Below, piece by piece: positions 44,463 to 56,929 of a stretch of DNA of 64,000 bases. The DNA is from Beta vulgaris subsp. vulgaris. Its lineage: Eukaryota; Streptophyta; Magnoliopsida; Caryophyllales; Amaranthaceae. Within the stretch, counting starts at the first letter, position 1. Each line of letters starts with the position of its first letter. The notes under the pieces were generated by a model, which did not search any database, had not been told where the DNA came from, and was given only the letters and a program-made list of their open reading frames with translations. Location: assembly GCF_026745355.1 (NCBI RefSeq), contig NC_079206.1:39249779-39313778 (forward strand), written 5' to 3'. The translations under genes and the position numbers were made by a program.

Positions 44463-44470
44463 TAATATTC
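44463..44470 (-). promoter_or_regulatory. Candidate TATA box of Helitron H4
   Basis: TATAAATA on minus. Counted along the element, it lies about 691 bases from the H4 5' end once H2 is removed, matching the 689-base position of the same motif in H2. Confidence 0.5.
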
Positions 44471-45484
44471 ACCGGTCCTTTTGATTTTGAAATAAAAAAC
44501 TTACTTGAATTACTTCTCTAATTTATGCAAAGTTTGATATTTATATGATATCAATCACGTAATTATTATCCTAGATTGATTATGTAATTGTAAAGAAATA
44601 TCATTAATAATTAATCATTTTCATATTAAAGCTTGATTGAATCAATCTCTAAAATCATGTAATTCAATTTAGGAATATGAATTTCATTTAGGTGATCAAC
44701 TTGCACATAGTTTAAGTGAATGTTAAGAATTTCGGTTACTATCAATTTAAATTAGGTGATTTGGCAATTACCATTAACATTTGCAATAATTAAGATCTAT
44801 ACTATTATCTAAAGCAGAAGACAAAAGCTGACGTGTCAAGCTCACATTAACCGAGCAATTCTAGAGCTCCTCACAATTAAACTCTCAATAAGAGTGTCCA
44901 CGTGGCAATGCATAATATTTTGGCCGAAAATTAAATGAAAAATGCAAAGGAATTCGGAAATTAATTGTTTGATTTTTTAAATTAGGCAATTAATATCATG
45001 ATCTCATATGAGATTTCCGGAAATCAAGGATATTCCATTCATATATTAATGTGATTGACGTTAATTATGGGTACAATTATGTAATTCAAAATTAAAATTA
45101 ATATTGGTTGGCCGAAATTTTTAATTGCCATATTGGGTTTTTACGAATATTTTACTAACCAACTAAATACGGGAAGTAATTTAAATTATCAATCAATCTT
45201 ATAAAACCACGAATATAAATTTGGCCGAAAATTAGCAAGAAATTAACAATTATGTTTAAATTTGGCCGAAAATTTTGGAGATTCACTCCATATGGAAACA
45301 AGCAATTACAATCTTCAATCATGTGCAAGTTGATCACCTAAATCAAAATCATTCCTAATTTGAATGACGTGATTTTAGGGATTGATTCAATCAAGCTTTA
45401 ATATGGAAATTCGTAATTTAATGATATTTTATTTTTATTTTTTTAAAAAAAATCGTGTTTAGGAAGACACCCTTTATTTTGCAC

Positions 45485-45492
45485 TATAAATA
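45485..45492 (+). promoter_or_regulatory. Candidate TATA box of Helitron H2
   Basis: TATAAATA, 689 bases from the 5' end, followed by a leader with CACTACACAACATC and an ATG at 45581 that opens only 17 codons (MSSIIHDLQQHPIFCRR). A longer frame (45455-45886) starts upstream of the TATA box and ends in hydrophobic, AT-derived codons, so it is not called. Confidence 0.45.
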
Positions 45493-47428
45493 CCCTAATC
45501 ATATTTGCATTGCACTACACAACATCAAAATTCATAAACCCCAAACACGTTTTCATACATCATCTGAGGGAAAAAAATTATGTCAAGCATCATTCACGAT
45601 TTGCAACAACATCCAATTTTCTGTAGAAGGTGAATTCGTCGCAACATTATATGGGAATATCAATTCGTTATTCATGGCTTGCGTGAATGAAATAGTGTAT
45701 CATATCTCACGTGGTTGCTTAATATTTTTGCATGGGATTGCATTAGAGTTTTTTGTAACAATGTTTAACATTATTTGTCATCTTATTTTTGTCGTGATTG
45801 TAACACAATTTGTCATTAATTTCATTAGTTTCCTCTATATCATTCTTTATATATATATATATATAATATATTATGGTCATAGTTAATTTGTATGAAATAG
45901 TGTAAACGGCATACTAAGAAGCTAAGGAATTTACATTTTTTTATTACTATTACATGCCCATAATTGTTATAAAAAAGAAGAGGTGATCTCGAATTTTGAT
46001 TGATTTCTTTCCCAATCTTTTCCTTTACTTTTTAAGTTAGCAACAAAATCAACATAAAAATTTGTTTAGTTTACAAACTAATGCAGAATCACATAATTTC
46101 GAGTACTAATTGTGTTTTAAATATTCACTATATACTATTTTTGCACGTGATTACATTAGATTTTTTTGTCGCAATGTTTAATATTATTTTTCAACTAATC
46201 GCTATTTGCCGAGATAAATGAAGCACTAATTAAAATAAATAAAGAAGACGTATATAATTTTAATTTTTTTTAAGGGGAGGGGAAGAAGACTTATATATAA
46301 TACAAAATTAACCACACCTTTTTTTTTTTTGCTTTAGAGAGAACTATTTATAATGCACTTTCATATATTTTAATGAAGTAAATCGAGGACAATAATTAAC
46401 GTAAGATGTCCACCATTCTTGCGCCACAATACTTCGATCAAGTGACTACAATAATACCATTACCACTCCTCCTTAGATAAACAAATAATCCAATTAGAAA
46501 ATTAATATAATTAAGTTAAGAAATAGGGATTTGAGAGAATTTAGCGTAACGAACCATAAATATAAGTCTAAGAAGAGGGAATTAAGGGTGTTACTATGTT
46601 ATATACCATGGCAATTAACTCAGTTCTATACTATAATAATACCATGATTGTAATACAAATATTTAACATATCTACAGAAGGTGGAAAGAGTTCAAATTGT
46701 GCAATACCATAATGGTGGATTGTAATACAATTATGGTAATACAATTTATTTACCACCCTAATCCTTGGTAATCTATTAGATAGGAACTGTATATATGACA
46801 ATGGGAGGCACTATCAAACGTGATTATTGGGATAGAATCAATTATCAAACGTATGCATGATTGTGTAATTTTTATTTGATATTTACCTACCTTTCATAAT
46901 TATCAAATACTCTCTCCTTTTTTTATTGTTACTATAACACCCCGATAATTTTCTATTTTTCAAAATACCTTTTAAATATAAAACTTAGAGAATTATCAAA
47001 GTATTTTGCAGTGGAAAATATAGCAATGCACGGGTTCATGCTCCTAAAACACATATATAACATTTTTTATAATTCAATTCTTAAATAATGATATATACTC
47101 ATATATTTAGTAGATTTAATTATATAGGTGTAATTTACTTTATTTAGTTATGAATTGCTATATGATACATTGCGATTATATCTAATTCAGTAATAATTAT
47201 ATTTGAAGATTTGAATACATTACAATATGCATAAATAGATAAGAGTTCGAAAAAATGAAAAAAATTGAACTTTAATGCTATAGACTTTAAAGTGCAACCA
47301 CAAATTAACACGTAAAATCTAAAGGTGAATGGGCGTTTGATGCACAAAATAGTTAAAACACTTGGCATAAATAATATAATAGATTCAAGTGCACTTATAA
47401 ATCTTAGCTAATCAAATATTATAGAACT

Positions 47429-47668
47429 ACTTTCCCAACTTTATTGAATATCTATCTATATATGTAAAACTAATTTTATATGATATAGGATCTCCCAATG
47501 ATCATACCTCAATATAAAACTAATTTTATATAAAAGCTATAAGTGTTAACTTTCCCAACTTTATTGGGTATCTATCTATATATGAAAAACTAATTTTATA
47601 TGATATAGGATCTCCCAATGATCATACCTCAATATAAAACTAATTTTATATAAAAGCTATAAGTGTTA
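47429..47668. repeat. 120-bp tandem duplication
   Basis: Two nearly identical 120-base copies start with ACTTTCCCAACTTTATTG (47429 and 47549). They stand just before the larger tandem array. Confidence 0.9.
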
Positions 47669-48628
47669 GTTCAACAACAATTAATCGTCATGAATATTTT
47701 TTATTTTAGATAACATGCGCGATGTTCAGTCAATGAAGTGTAGACCAACATAAGATGGGTTAATTGATAATTTATCACAAAAGATAGGGGTTGAGCAATA
47801 CTATGAAATTCGAAAGCGGTAATGGTTTCATGGAACGAGTGTCAGTAGACAGTAATAGTGCAAATTGTCATTTTATATAAAGAAATGGGTTAAGCGAATA
47901 TTTTTTCATTAGATAGGTTGAACTATACTATTAGAGAATCTAATAAATTAAATGGTTCTACAAATTTATATAAAAGAACAACTAACCAAAGTGATATACT
48001 ATACGGCATAGTACCATTCTGTTTACTATTCTATTCCTTATTTAAAAAAAAGTTCAATAAATTCAGTCAAATTCATATAAGCTCAGATAAAATCTAATAA
48101 AATTAATAAGCTCGGATAAGTTTAGAAAAAGTCAGTTCAACAAAAATAAGAAGAAAAAAAGTTCGACGTACTCATAAAATAAGGTATAATGAATTCGGAA
48201 AATTTTGTTCACATAAATTCGATTATGGTCTACTAATGACTAATAAGTTCAAAAGGGTAGGATTATTTCCAAATATAGGAAAATTGTTTATTATATTATT
48301 GAGACATTTAAGCAATCCTATTAATCATATTATATAAGTTAAAATATTCATAAATTCAAACTTGACGTGTTGAATTTCCTTATTTACAAAATTATAAGTG
48401 TTAACAACAGTTAATTGTCAAGAATATCTTTTACTTTAGATAACACGCGTAGTGTTCAGTGAATGAAGAGTTACACCAATATTAGATAGACTATTTGATA
48501 CTATATCACAAAATAGAGGGATTGAGCGAGACTACGGAATTCAAAAGTGGTTATAGTTGCATGAAGGAGTGCCCGTAATAGTACAAATGATCATTCTATC
48601 TGAATCTTTGGATAAAGAAATGGACTAA

Positions 48629-49142
48629 GGGTCTGTTCTCTTCGGCATAAAACAGCTGAACTGAACTGAACTGAACTGATTGGAGCTGAACTGAACTGAA
48701 CTAAACTGATTGGAGCTGAACTGAAATGAACTGATCTTAACTGAACTGAATTGAATTGAATTGAATTGAATAAATATATAAATAATAATTATAATGATAA
48801 GTAATAATAATAAATAATAATAATAATAGTATTTTGGATATTTTTAGATGATAGTTACAAATAAATAATATTAATTATTATTAATTAATAATAATAATAA
48901 TTAATAATAATTATTTTATATTATTTGTATTAATATATTAATACTTGATATTGAGAATAAAATAACAATAATATAAAAATAATGATTGGATTGGACCGCC
49001 AAAATTGCAACATAAACCGTTTTGACGTGATTTGATTGGTTTATGGCCTAAAAAACGTGGGTTATTTGCGCTTTGAGTGTTCCTCCTAATAATAATACTA
49101 ATAATAATGAGTAAAGGTATAATAAACAAAATAATATATAGA

Positions 49143-49201
<59 letters not shown>

Positions 49202-49432
49202 ATAGTAATGATATAAAAATGAATAATAATACTTAATAGTAATGATATAAAAATGAATAATAATAATAATAAGAGTAATTAGTAAAATAAATTATACCAA
49301 TATAATAATAATATTTAACAAAATGGTTATAGAACTGAACTGAACTGAACTAATTTGATCTGATCTGAACTGAACTGAACTGATTGGAGCTGAACTGAAC
49401 TGAACTGAAAATAAGCTGGGGAGAACAGGCCC
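48629..49432. mobile_element. PIF/Harbinger-type MITE, 804 bp
   Basis: Ends GGGTCTGTTCTCTTCGGC and, complemented, GGGCCTGTTCTCCCCAGC, with TAA duplicated on both sides (48626-48628 and 49433-49435). Just inside both ends lie (CTGAA)n pentamer tracts broken by CTGATTGGAG. The centre is AT-rich with an (AAT)n run at 49143-49196. No transposase. Confidence 0.85.
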
Positions 49433-50734
49433 TAAGTGAATACTTTTTCATTATATAGGTTGAATTATAGTGTTAGAGAATCTGATAAATGGTTCTACAA
49501 ACTAAAATAAAAGAAAAATCAAAGTTGTATACTATACGATCGACATGGTACCATTCTGTTTATTTTTTATTCTTTACTGAAATTAAAAAAAGTTCAAAAA
49601 GTTCAGTAAAATTCATATAAGTTCGCATAAAATCTAATAAAAATTAATAAGCCCGGGTATGTCTAGACAAAGTCAGTTCAGCAAAGAGAATAAGAAAATG
49701 AAGTTCGATGTACTCATAAAATAAGGTAATAATAAATTCAGATTTGTTCGAATAAATTCGATTAAGGTCTAATAATAATAATAAACTTAAAAAGTTATGT
49801 TTATTTCCAAATTTAAGAAAATCGATTGATTATGTTATTGAAACATTTTTTCAATATTATTAAACATATTATATAAGTTTAAATAGTCATAAATCCAAAC
49901 TAGATGTGTTGAATTTCCTTAAATATAATATTTAGATTTACAAAGTTATAATACAACAAGGATTGCAAAAAGTAAAAGGGTTAGTTCAACAACAATTAAT
50001 TGTCGCACATATCTTTTACTTTAGATAACACGCGTGATGTTCAGTCAATGAAGTGTACACCAACATCAGATAGGTTAATTGATACTATATCACAAAAGAG
50101 AAGGGTTGAGCGAGCCTATGGAATTCGGGAGCGAAAATGATTACATGAAGGAGTGTCAGTATTAGTATAAATTGTTATTTTATCTGAACCTTTTAATGAA
50201 GCAATGGGTTAAGTGAATACGTTTTGATTAGATATATCGGTTGAACTATAGTGTTAGAGAATCTTATAAATGTTTCTACAATCTTAAATAAAATAACAAC
50301 CAAAGTGATACATTACTATACGATACAATACTAATTTGTTTTTTGTTTAGTCCTTATTAAAAAAAAAAATTCAATAAATTCAGTCAAATTCATATAAGTT
50401 CACATAAAATCTAATAAAAATTAATATGCTCGGGTAAGTACAGATATAGTTAGTTCAGCAAAAATAAGAAGAAAATAAAGTTTGATTTACTCATAAAATA
50501 AGGTCTAACAAATTTAGATTTGTTCAAATACATTAGGTTGAGGTCTAATTTAATAATGATTAATAAGTCAAAAAGGTAGGTCTATTTCGAAATGTAAAAA
50601 AAACGATTGATTATATTATTTAGACATTCACGTAATCCTATTAATCATGCTATATAAGTTTAAACAATCATAAATCCAAACTTGATGTGTTGAATTTCCT
50701 TAAATATAATGTTTAGATTATAATAACAATAGTT

Positions 50735-51008
50735 CTAATACTCCCTTACTTTTTTTTTATTCTACACACTTTACTTTTTGATATCTTTCTTTTTAATATA
50801 ACATTTTTGCATTTTTAATTCTTGAGAACATGTTTCATCAAACTTTCTCCTCTTGTGGGAGTTATAGGTAAGAAGATATATGAAAAAAAAATAAGAGGTA
50901 GTATTTGTAATTTTTGGTGTGTCATGATTACTTATAATAAAGAAATGTATCAAGTAAAGGAGACTAACATTATTGAAATTTGTAACAAATAAATGTCTCA
51001 AGGAATCC
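50735..51008. repeat. Degenerate MITE-like insertion in the array
   Basis: It starts TACTCCCTTAC, a Stowaway-like end, and interrupts a module. Its right part (50860-51005) is the inverted counterpart of 40610-40760 in H4, sharing ACTTGATACATTTCTTTATT and GACATTTA-type words. Confidence 0.55.
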
Positions 51009-52230
51009 AAAAGCTATAAGTATTAGTTCAACAACAATTAATTGTCACAAATATCTTTTATTTTGGATAACATGCACGATTTTTCAGTCAACGATGTGTA
51101 CACCAACATCAAATGGATTAATTGATACTATATTGCAAAAGAGAGGGGTTAAGCACGACGAAGGAATTCGAGAGTGGTAATGCACGATGTTCAGTCAACG
51201 ATGTGTACACCAACATCAAATGGATTAATTGATACTATATCGCAAAAGAGAGGGGTTAACCATGACGAAGGAATCGAGAGCGGTAATGATTGCATTAACG
51301 GGTGCCAGTAATAGTGCAAATTGTCATGTTATCTTAACCTCTTAATGAAATAATGGGTTAAGCGAATATTTTTTCATTAGATAGGTTGAACTAGAGTGTT
51401 AGAGAATCTAATAAATGTTTCGACAAACTTAAATAAAAGAACAACCAAAGTGGTACACAGTACGATACAGTACCATTCTGTTTTTTTTTTCCGTATTAAA
51501 AACAAAAAAATGAATAAATTCAGTCAAATTCATATAAGTTCACATAAAATCTAATAAAAATTATTAAGTCTGGGTAAGTTCAGAAAAGTTAGTTTAGCAC
51601 AAATAAGTAAAAATTATAGTTCGACGTACTCATAAATTAAAATAAGGTTTTATCAATTCGGATAATTTTGTTCAAATAAATTCGATTAAGGTTTAATAAT
51701 GATTAATAAGTTCACAAAGTTAGGTTTATTTCAAATGTAATAAAATCGATGATTATATTATTGAGACATTTAAGTAATTCTATTAATCATACTATATAAG
51801 TTAAAACATTCATAAATCCAAACGTGATTTGTAGAATTTTCTTAGATATAATATTTTGATTTACAAAGTTATAATACAACAAGGATTGCAAAAACTATAA
51901 GTGTTAGTTCAACAACAATTAATTGTCACGAATATTTTTTATTTTAGATATCATGCGCGATGTTCAGTCAATGAAGTGTACATGGACATCATATGGGTTA
52001 TTGATATTATGTCACAAAAGAAAGGGTTGAGAAAGACTACGAAATTCGAGAGCGGTAATGGTTGCATTAACGAGTCCAAGTAATAGTGCAGGTCGTCATT
52101 TTATCTGAACCAGAACTCTTAATGAAGCAATGGTTTAGCCAATATTTTTCATTAGATAGGTTGAACTATAGTGTTAGAGAATCTAATAAATGGTTCGACA
52201 TATTATCCAATATAAACTTTTCTCTTCTTG

Positions 52231-54119
52231 CAACATTATGTGGAATACTAAATGAGCTATTTTAAAATAAATATCTTAACGTCATACTAGGAAAAAAGGA
52301 ACTTATATTGACAAAATAACGTGAAAGGTTTTCAAATTCCTTTGATAGCTAGCAAGGAAGGAACAATTTACCACATATATGTCAGTTTTCCTACATATAT
52401 TCTATATGTTTCGTATAATTATAGAGATTGGCAGAAACTGTAGATAAAGTAGGAGAGACATAAGGAGATCATTTGGGTAAATTATTTGTATTACATATGA
52501 ACTCAAAATAATTATTTTGAAGTCATGGTAGAATAATGCAAAACAATCGAGTATAATTTAATCGGTACATTCTATATGATATCTTTATTATATTTTTTCA
52601 TAAATAAATATGATAAAATTTTAAAATTAGGAGAAAATTGTAAAAATTGGTCTTTATATGTATGAGGCATTAGGAAAGCATATAGCTTCCTACTTATGTG
52701 ATATTAAACTAATAAAAATATAATTTTAATTATATTATCATACACGTGATCTTGCCTTTTTATACAAAGATTTTATATTATCCAAAATTATGTTATAATT
52801 ATATGATGATTGGGACGTAGCATATTAGTTAATAATAAATTACTATAATGTTCGAAAATCAAAATGTATACTTAATGGGAGAATTCATTCTGGAAGGATG
52901 TGTATACGAAGTTCAATCGATAAGATATAATGAGCAAATCCAGGAAGGATGTATCATCATATAGATTGAACTTCGTTTATTGAGCAAAGCCAATTCCAAA
53001 TTATGCAAAAAAAAAAAAATCATAACTTGCTTATTAGCTTCCTCAATCAAGGAAATAATTTGCATATATGATATAATTGACGTATTGCTTATGACTAAAA
53101 AGGAAACAATAGTAAGATAATATAATTTGTGATGTGTTTTAGGGAGTTGGGTTTACATATCAATATTATTTTGAAAATATAACTTTTTTTTCTGAATAAT
53201 TATTTACCGAAATTAAAAAATTATAAGGATCTATCATATGTTAATGCGTGATCACGGACCATTTTGCAAAAAAAAAAAATGACATTTTTCATGCAGCTTG
53301 ATTTATGTGCCACATATATGCCATGTCAGTTAAACAATATTACTAGGGAACTCTTTGAGTCTCAACAAGAGAAAAAATAGGCAACTATTAAGTTAAATAA
53401 AGCTAGGAGTTAATTAGGTGACAGTCAAATAATGAAGTATATATTAAGAAAATAATATGAGAGAGTATTATACTTATTATTCGAAATAAGTCATAAGTCA
53501 AAATCGTATAAACATTTAGTGGCGGATCCAGGATTTTACAATGATGAGTCACCATCGTCTACAACAAAATGTCAATCAATTATCAATGCATGAATTTAAA
53601 ACTTCATAAAAAGTTTAATTTCACTCTAGAAGTAATACTCCGATCCAATTTTTCGAGATTTAAACCATATTCAAAAAAATGTATTTTCATAAAAAACATA
53701 ATAAAATTAAAGACGAACTAATACAAGATCTCAAAACATGAGTTTTCAAAATATAAAACTAAAGATTATCTTATTTCAAGCCAATGGGTACATTAGTACC
53801 ACAACTTGAAGTTATTTACCGCACCCATCTAAATTCTAATTTTATCAATTAAAACTCATTAGATATACCTCCTTGCAAATTAACAAAAACCATCAACAAA
53901 TTACAAATTAACAAAAAAATTTATGCAAAGTGAATGGCAAAAAAAAGGTACATATAAATTATCGAAACAATGGTGTTCACTGGGTGGCCTAATGCAATGG
54001 TAGTGCAAGGCAGCAAGATAGGTAGGTGAGAGGGATTGTAGTTAGCGGGAACAAGAGGTCTCAATGACTGAGTACGAGATGTGGTCAAAATGTATGATCT
54101 AATCTAATCCTTTAAATTA
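52231..54119. other. H2 interior, no gene seen
   Basis: AT-rich. A small stem-loop has arms ACGAAGTTCAATC (about 52910) and GATTGAACTTCGT (about 52962). GTGGCGGATCCAGGATTT at about 53520 is a phrase common in plant repeats. No supported gene. Confidence 0.4.
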
Positions 54120-54960
54120 AATGAAGTAGCAGGCAAAGCGAAAAAATCAATTTTTTAAAAAAGATTAATAATGGGTCACGTGATCCACAATGATATTAAC
54201 TACATCAACTGCTAAACACAAGGGTCATAAGCAATTCTCTAAGTAAATAAATACATGATTATAAAACTTTAAATCAGAAGATACTACTTATACAATAATT
54301 TAAGAAAAACAACATAAAATCTTAAATTTATGGAACAAATTTTCCATGCAATTTGCACGGATCTAATAGCAAATCAAAATTTACATTTATGTATATACTT
54401 CTTTTTTTATTCCTAACTTTTATATCATCTATTTGATAGATGAACATGTTTAATAGTTTCACCCCTGATTTTAGGGGAAATAACATAAAATCTTAAATTT
54501 ATAAAAGAAAAATCCCCATGCAGTTGTACCAGTGTAAAATGAAAATCATGACTAAGTAGGCAGCTACCACTAGGTGGCCAAATATGATGCATCGATGGTG
54601 CAAGAAGGTAGAATATGACTTCCATAAGTGGTTGTTGAAACCGGCGTATGGTGATGTTATTGGTGGTGCGAATTGTGATTTTATCTAAACTCTATGGGAA
54701 GCAATACATAGAGCAAATACTATTTATCAACTTTTTTAAAAAATATAGGTGGGTCATGTGATCCACCATGGCATTAACTACATCAGCTACTGAACATACG
54801 AGTTATAAGTCATTTCTAAAATAATCTCAATATATGATTATGAAATCTTAAATCACAAGTTAATATTCATACCAATTTTTAGCAAAAACTTCTTAAAATC
54901 TTCAATTTATAAGACAAAACATTTATTGTGCAATATGCACGATGCACGAGAAGTTACTGT
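54120..54960 (+). repeat. Duplicated Helitron 3'-end-like fragments
   Basis: Two related stretches (about 54150-54370 and 54745-54950) share GGGTCACGTGATCCAC-like and ATTAACTACATCA words and each end with a diverged hairpin of the type CATGCAATTTGCACGG or GTGCAATATGCACGATGCAC. A shorter third piece lies at 54460-54530. Confidence 0.5.
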
Positions 54961-55079
54961 TATTTTCGAGAGCAATGTTGGAGAAAAAAAATTTACTCCA
55001 AGAATGACATTAACCCTGTTTGACTTCACTAAATTTCCTATCATATTCAGAGACTAATTTACTTTAATTAATGATTTGT

Positions 55080-55287
55080 TTTGCTGTGACTTTAAATAAA
55101 AGTGAAGGACAAACTCTATATCATGTAGGTATGTATCTTCAATACATGTTTTTAGAGACAATTTTATGTTGTCGTTTCCAGAGTTACGAGCAAAAAAGGT
55201 CTCAAGATCCTTTTGTTGGATGAAGAAAATTGTTTGCGTGCAAATACGCCAAATGTAATTTACAAGGAAGCGTTCGCAAACATATAA
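55080..55287 (+). pseudogene. Helitron helicase C-terminal end (H2)
   Basis: The plus strand reads, with frameshifts before it, RVTSKKGLKILLLDEENCLR, ANTPNVIYKEAFANI and a stop at 55285. This is helicase motif VI and the end of the Rep/Hel protein, located about 170 bases from the Helitron 3' terminus as in H4 and H3. The frame is closed on the left near 55180. The minus-strand open frame over the same bases is a shadow. Confidence 0.8.
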
Positions 55288-55424
55288 ATTGATTTGGAAA
55301 TTGCATTTGTAATTTTTTTTCATCACCACTCATACTTTATGTTTTATGATTTTGTGTAATATGGGAAGTTAAGTCAATGTTATTATGTGACTTCTTTTAT
55401 ATATGTAATAAAACAATAAATACT

Positions 55425-55455
55425 CCCGTGCATTATGCACGGGTCTTAATACTAG
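55425..55455 (+). other. Helitron H2 3' terminus
   Basis: A 19-base hairpin sequence CCCGTGCATTATGCACGGG, then TCTTAATACTAG at the end, next base T. The hairpin acts as the transposition termination signal in Helitrons. Confidence 0.85.
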
Positions 55456-55820
55456 TTGGTTGATAATTTAAATCATTGCCATTTTTATTAAAATTTCGAA
55501 ACGTAATCAATATCGAAATTAACGTAATCATTGCCATTTTAATTGCGTACCATAATTAACGTCAATCACATATAATATAGAAATGGGATATGTTTGATTT
55601 TTGGAAATGTCATATGAGATCATGATATTAATTTTTTAATTTAAATATCCAATTAATATAAATCACGAATGAGTATCGTTTTACAAATAATTGTCGGCCA
55701 CAATTTAGTGACATTCCACGTGGACACCGGATTTCAGAGTATTTAGTTTGTGAGGCTCTAGAATTGCTCGCTGAACATGAGCTTGCCACGTAGGATTTAG
55801 GATTTTACTTTAGGATGGTA
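55456..55820 (-). other. 5' part of Helitron H4
   Basis: The complement matches the start of H2: TAAAGTAAAATC against TAAAGCAGAAGA, then ACGTGGCAAGCTCA, CGAGCAATTCTAGAG, GTGTCCACGTGG and GTGATTGACGTTAATTATGG. H3's 3' end has replaced or displaced the first four bases. Confidence 0.75.
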
Positions 55821-55982
55821 CTAGTTTTAGGACTCGTGCATAATGCACGGGAGTATTTATTGTTTTATTACATATTTAAAGGAAGTCACATAATAACAAT
55901 GACACATATTACAAAAAATAATAAAACTATAATGTAAGAATGGTGAAGAACACAAATTACAAATGTAAATGTCTAAAGCAAT

Positions 55983-56840
55983 TTATATGTTTGCAAATAC
56001 TTCCTTGTAAACATTTGTTGCACTTGCACGCACACCTTGTTCTTTATCAAATGAAAGGATATTGAGACCTTTTTTTGGTCGTAACTCTGGAAATGGCAAC
56101 TCATGGCTAAAAACAGGTCTCGGAAGATACATGCCTACATGAGACATAGATTATCCTTGACTTCTATTTATAGTCATAGCAAGATAAATCGTTAAAGGAA
56201 ACTGTTGTCTCTAAAATCTGATAGGAAATTTGGTGGATCAAACACAGTTAGTGTCATTATTGGGATAAATACTTTTTCTCAAACATTACATTGCTTTCGG
56301 AAAAAACAATAGCTTCAATAACACGATTGCCTAAATGATTAACAACTAACCTCGTGTCATTACATAATCCATATATTTGATCAATACTACTTAGAAGCAT
56401 AAGTGGTGCACCAACCTTTAATCGTATGCTATGATTTGGGAGCCCCAAGCATCTTGAGGAATTCAGTGGAGTATATTTCATGTACTCCAAAATTGCCTTC
56501 TTCTTTGCTTATAGCATCCAAACTCAAATACACTTTCTCTTCTCCCGGAATGGTAGATAGAACATGATCATTGACTATCTCCACTATCTCATTTGTTGGT
56601 GCCAAAATAGATCTTTCTTGGAAGTATTTAGCTTCCAAAGTATGCTCTTGTAGTTCTATGTATGTGCTATCAACAATTGATGAAATTGGATTTGCACTAG
56701 GATCTATAAGGATATCTTTTGCAACCTCGATTATGGCTTCACCATCGTTAGGACATCCAACTTTTCTGTCTCCTACGCTTAGTATCCAATTTAAGAATTC
56801 GCCTAAATTCATCAACAACAAATTCCTTATAGATCCCGTT
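55983..56840 (-). pseudogene. Helitron helicase C-terminal region (H3)
   Basis: Three pieces in different frames give LGEFLNWILSVGDRKVGCPN, RSILAPTNEIVEIVNDHVLS, TIPGEEKVYLSLDAISKEEG, LGLPNHSIRLKVGAPLMLL, NDTRLVVNHLGNRVIEAIV, SHVGMYLPRPVFSH, KKGLNILSFDKEQGVRA and VYKEVFANI with a stop at 55983. These are helicase motifs in the order usual for plant Helitron Rep/Hel. A deletion removes most of the GQFYVAVSRVTS block. The Rep domain and helicase motifs I-III (Walker A, DEAD-like) are not in this window. It is inactive. Confidence 0.87.
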
Positions 56841-56853
56841 GGACCCGTGCATG
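56833..56853. other. Extra Helitron-type hairpin CCCGTGCATGATGCACGGG
   Basis: The palindrome lies at the point where helicase similarity stops on its upstream side. It may be the 3' end of another Helitron inserted here, but no clean CTRR-T end follows on either strand. Confidence 0.45.
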
Positions 56854-56929
56854 ATGCACGGGAAATTTTTCGTTCAATAAGTATAGTTATATTGGCAATT
56901 ACATTATCTTCCTCTATCTTCATCATATG

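Larger units (their letters stand above)
47660..52230 (+). repeat. Tandem array of ~0.75 kb modules in H2
   Basis: Modules start TGTTAGTTCAACAACAATTA at 47664, 48399 (variant), 49978, 51021 and 51902. After subtracting the PIF MITE, the 50740-51008 insertion and a 111-base internal duplication (about 51070-51290), spacings are about 735-772. Each module repeats the same landmarks: TGTTCAGTCAATGAAGTGTA, GATAGGTTGAACTATAGTGT, AATTCAGTCAAATTCATATA and TTGAATTTCCTTA. No open frame is conserved between modules. H3 carries the same modules reversed (58575-59957). Confidence 0.85.
44796..55455 (+). mobile_element. Helitron 'H2' nested in H4
   Basis: The 5' end follows an A and starts TCTATACTATTATCTAAAGC; the 3' end has hairpin CCCGTGCATTATGCACGGG (55425-55443) then TCTTAATACTAG and a T. 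Both match plant Helitron ends. Left and right flanks together restore H4. A helicase end lies just before the 3' terminus (55080-55287). The 10.7 kb interior is mostly a tandem array, a MITE and unassigned AT-rich sequence. The region may also contain further, unresolved Helitron pieces. Confidence 0.65.
40172..55820 (-). mobile_element. Helitron 'H4', split by nested Helitron H2
   Basis: The 3' end (40172) reads on minus: hairpin CCCGTGCATTATGAACGGA, then TCTTAATACTAG followed by T, the Helitron signature (hairpin near CTRR, insertion between A and T). The 5' part lies at 55456-55820 and continues at 44795 leftwards. Joining these pieces gives the same sequence order as the 5' part of H2 (44796-45440) on the other strand, which is why the two regions look like inverted repeats. 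A helicase end lies near the 3' terminus (40268-40537). Net length about 5 kb, including a Mutator-like element and two Stowaway MITEs. Confidence 0.72.

Noticed and set aside
44594..45440. Foldback element with arms of about 120 bases
   Set aside because: Better explained as the matching 5' regions of two Helitrons nested in opposite orientation.
45455..45886. 143-codon ORF in Helitron H2
   Set aside because: Begins upstream of the candidate TATA box and ends in AT-derived hydrophobic codons; no domain recognised.
55054..55329. 91-codon minus-strand ORF
   Set aside because: Antisense shadow of the Helitron helicase end, which is readable on plus.
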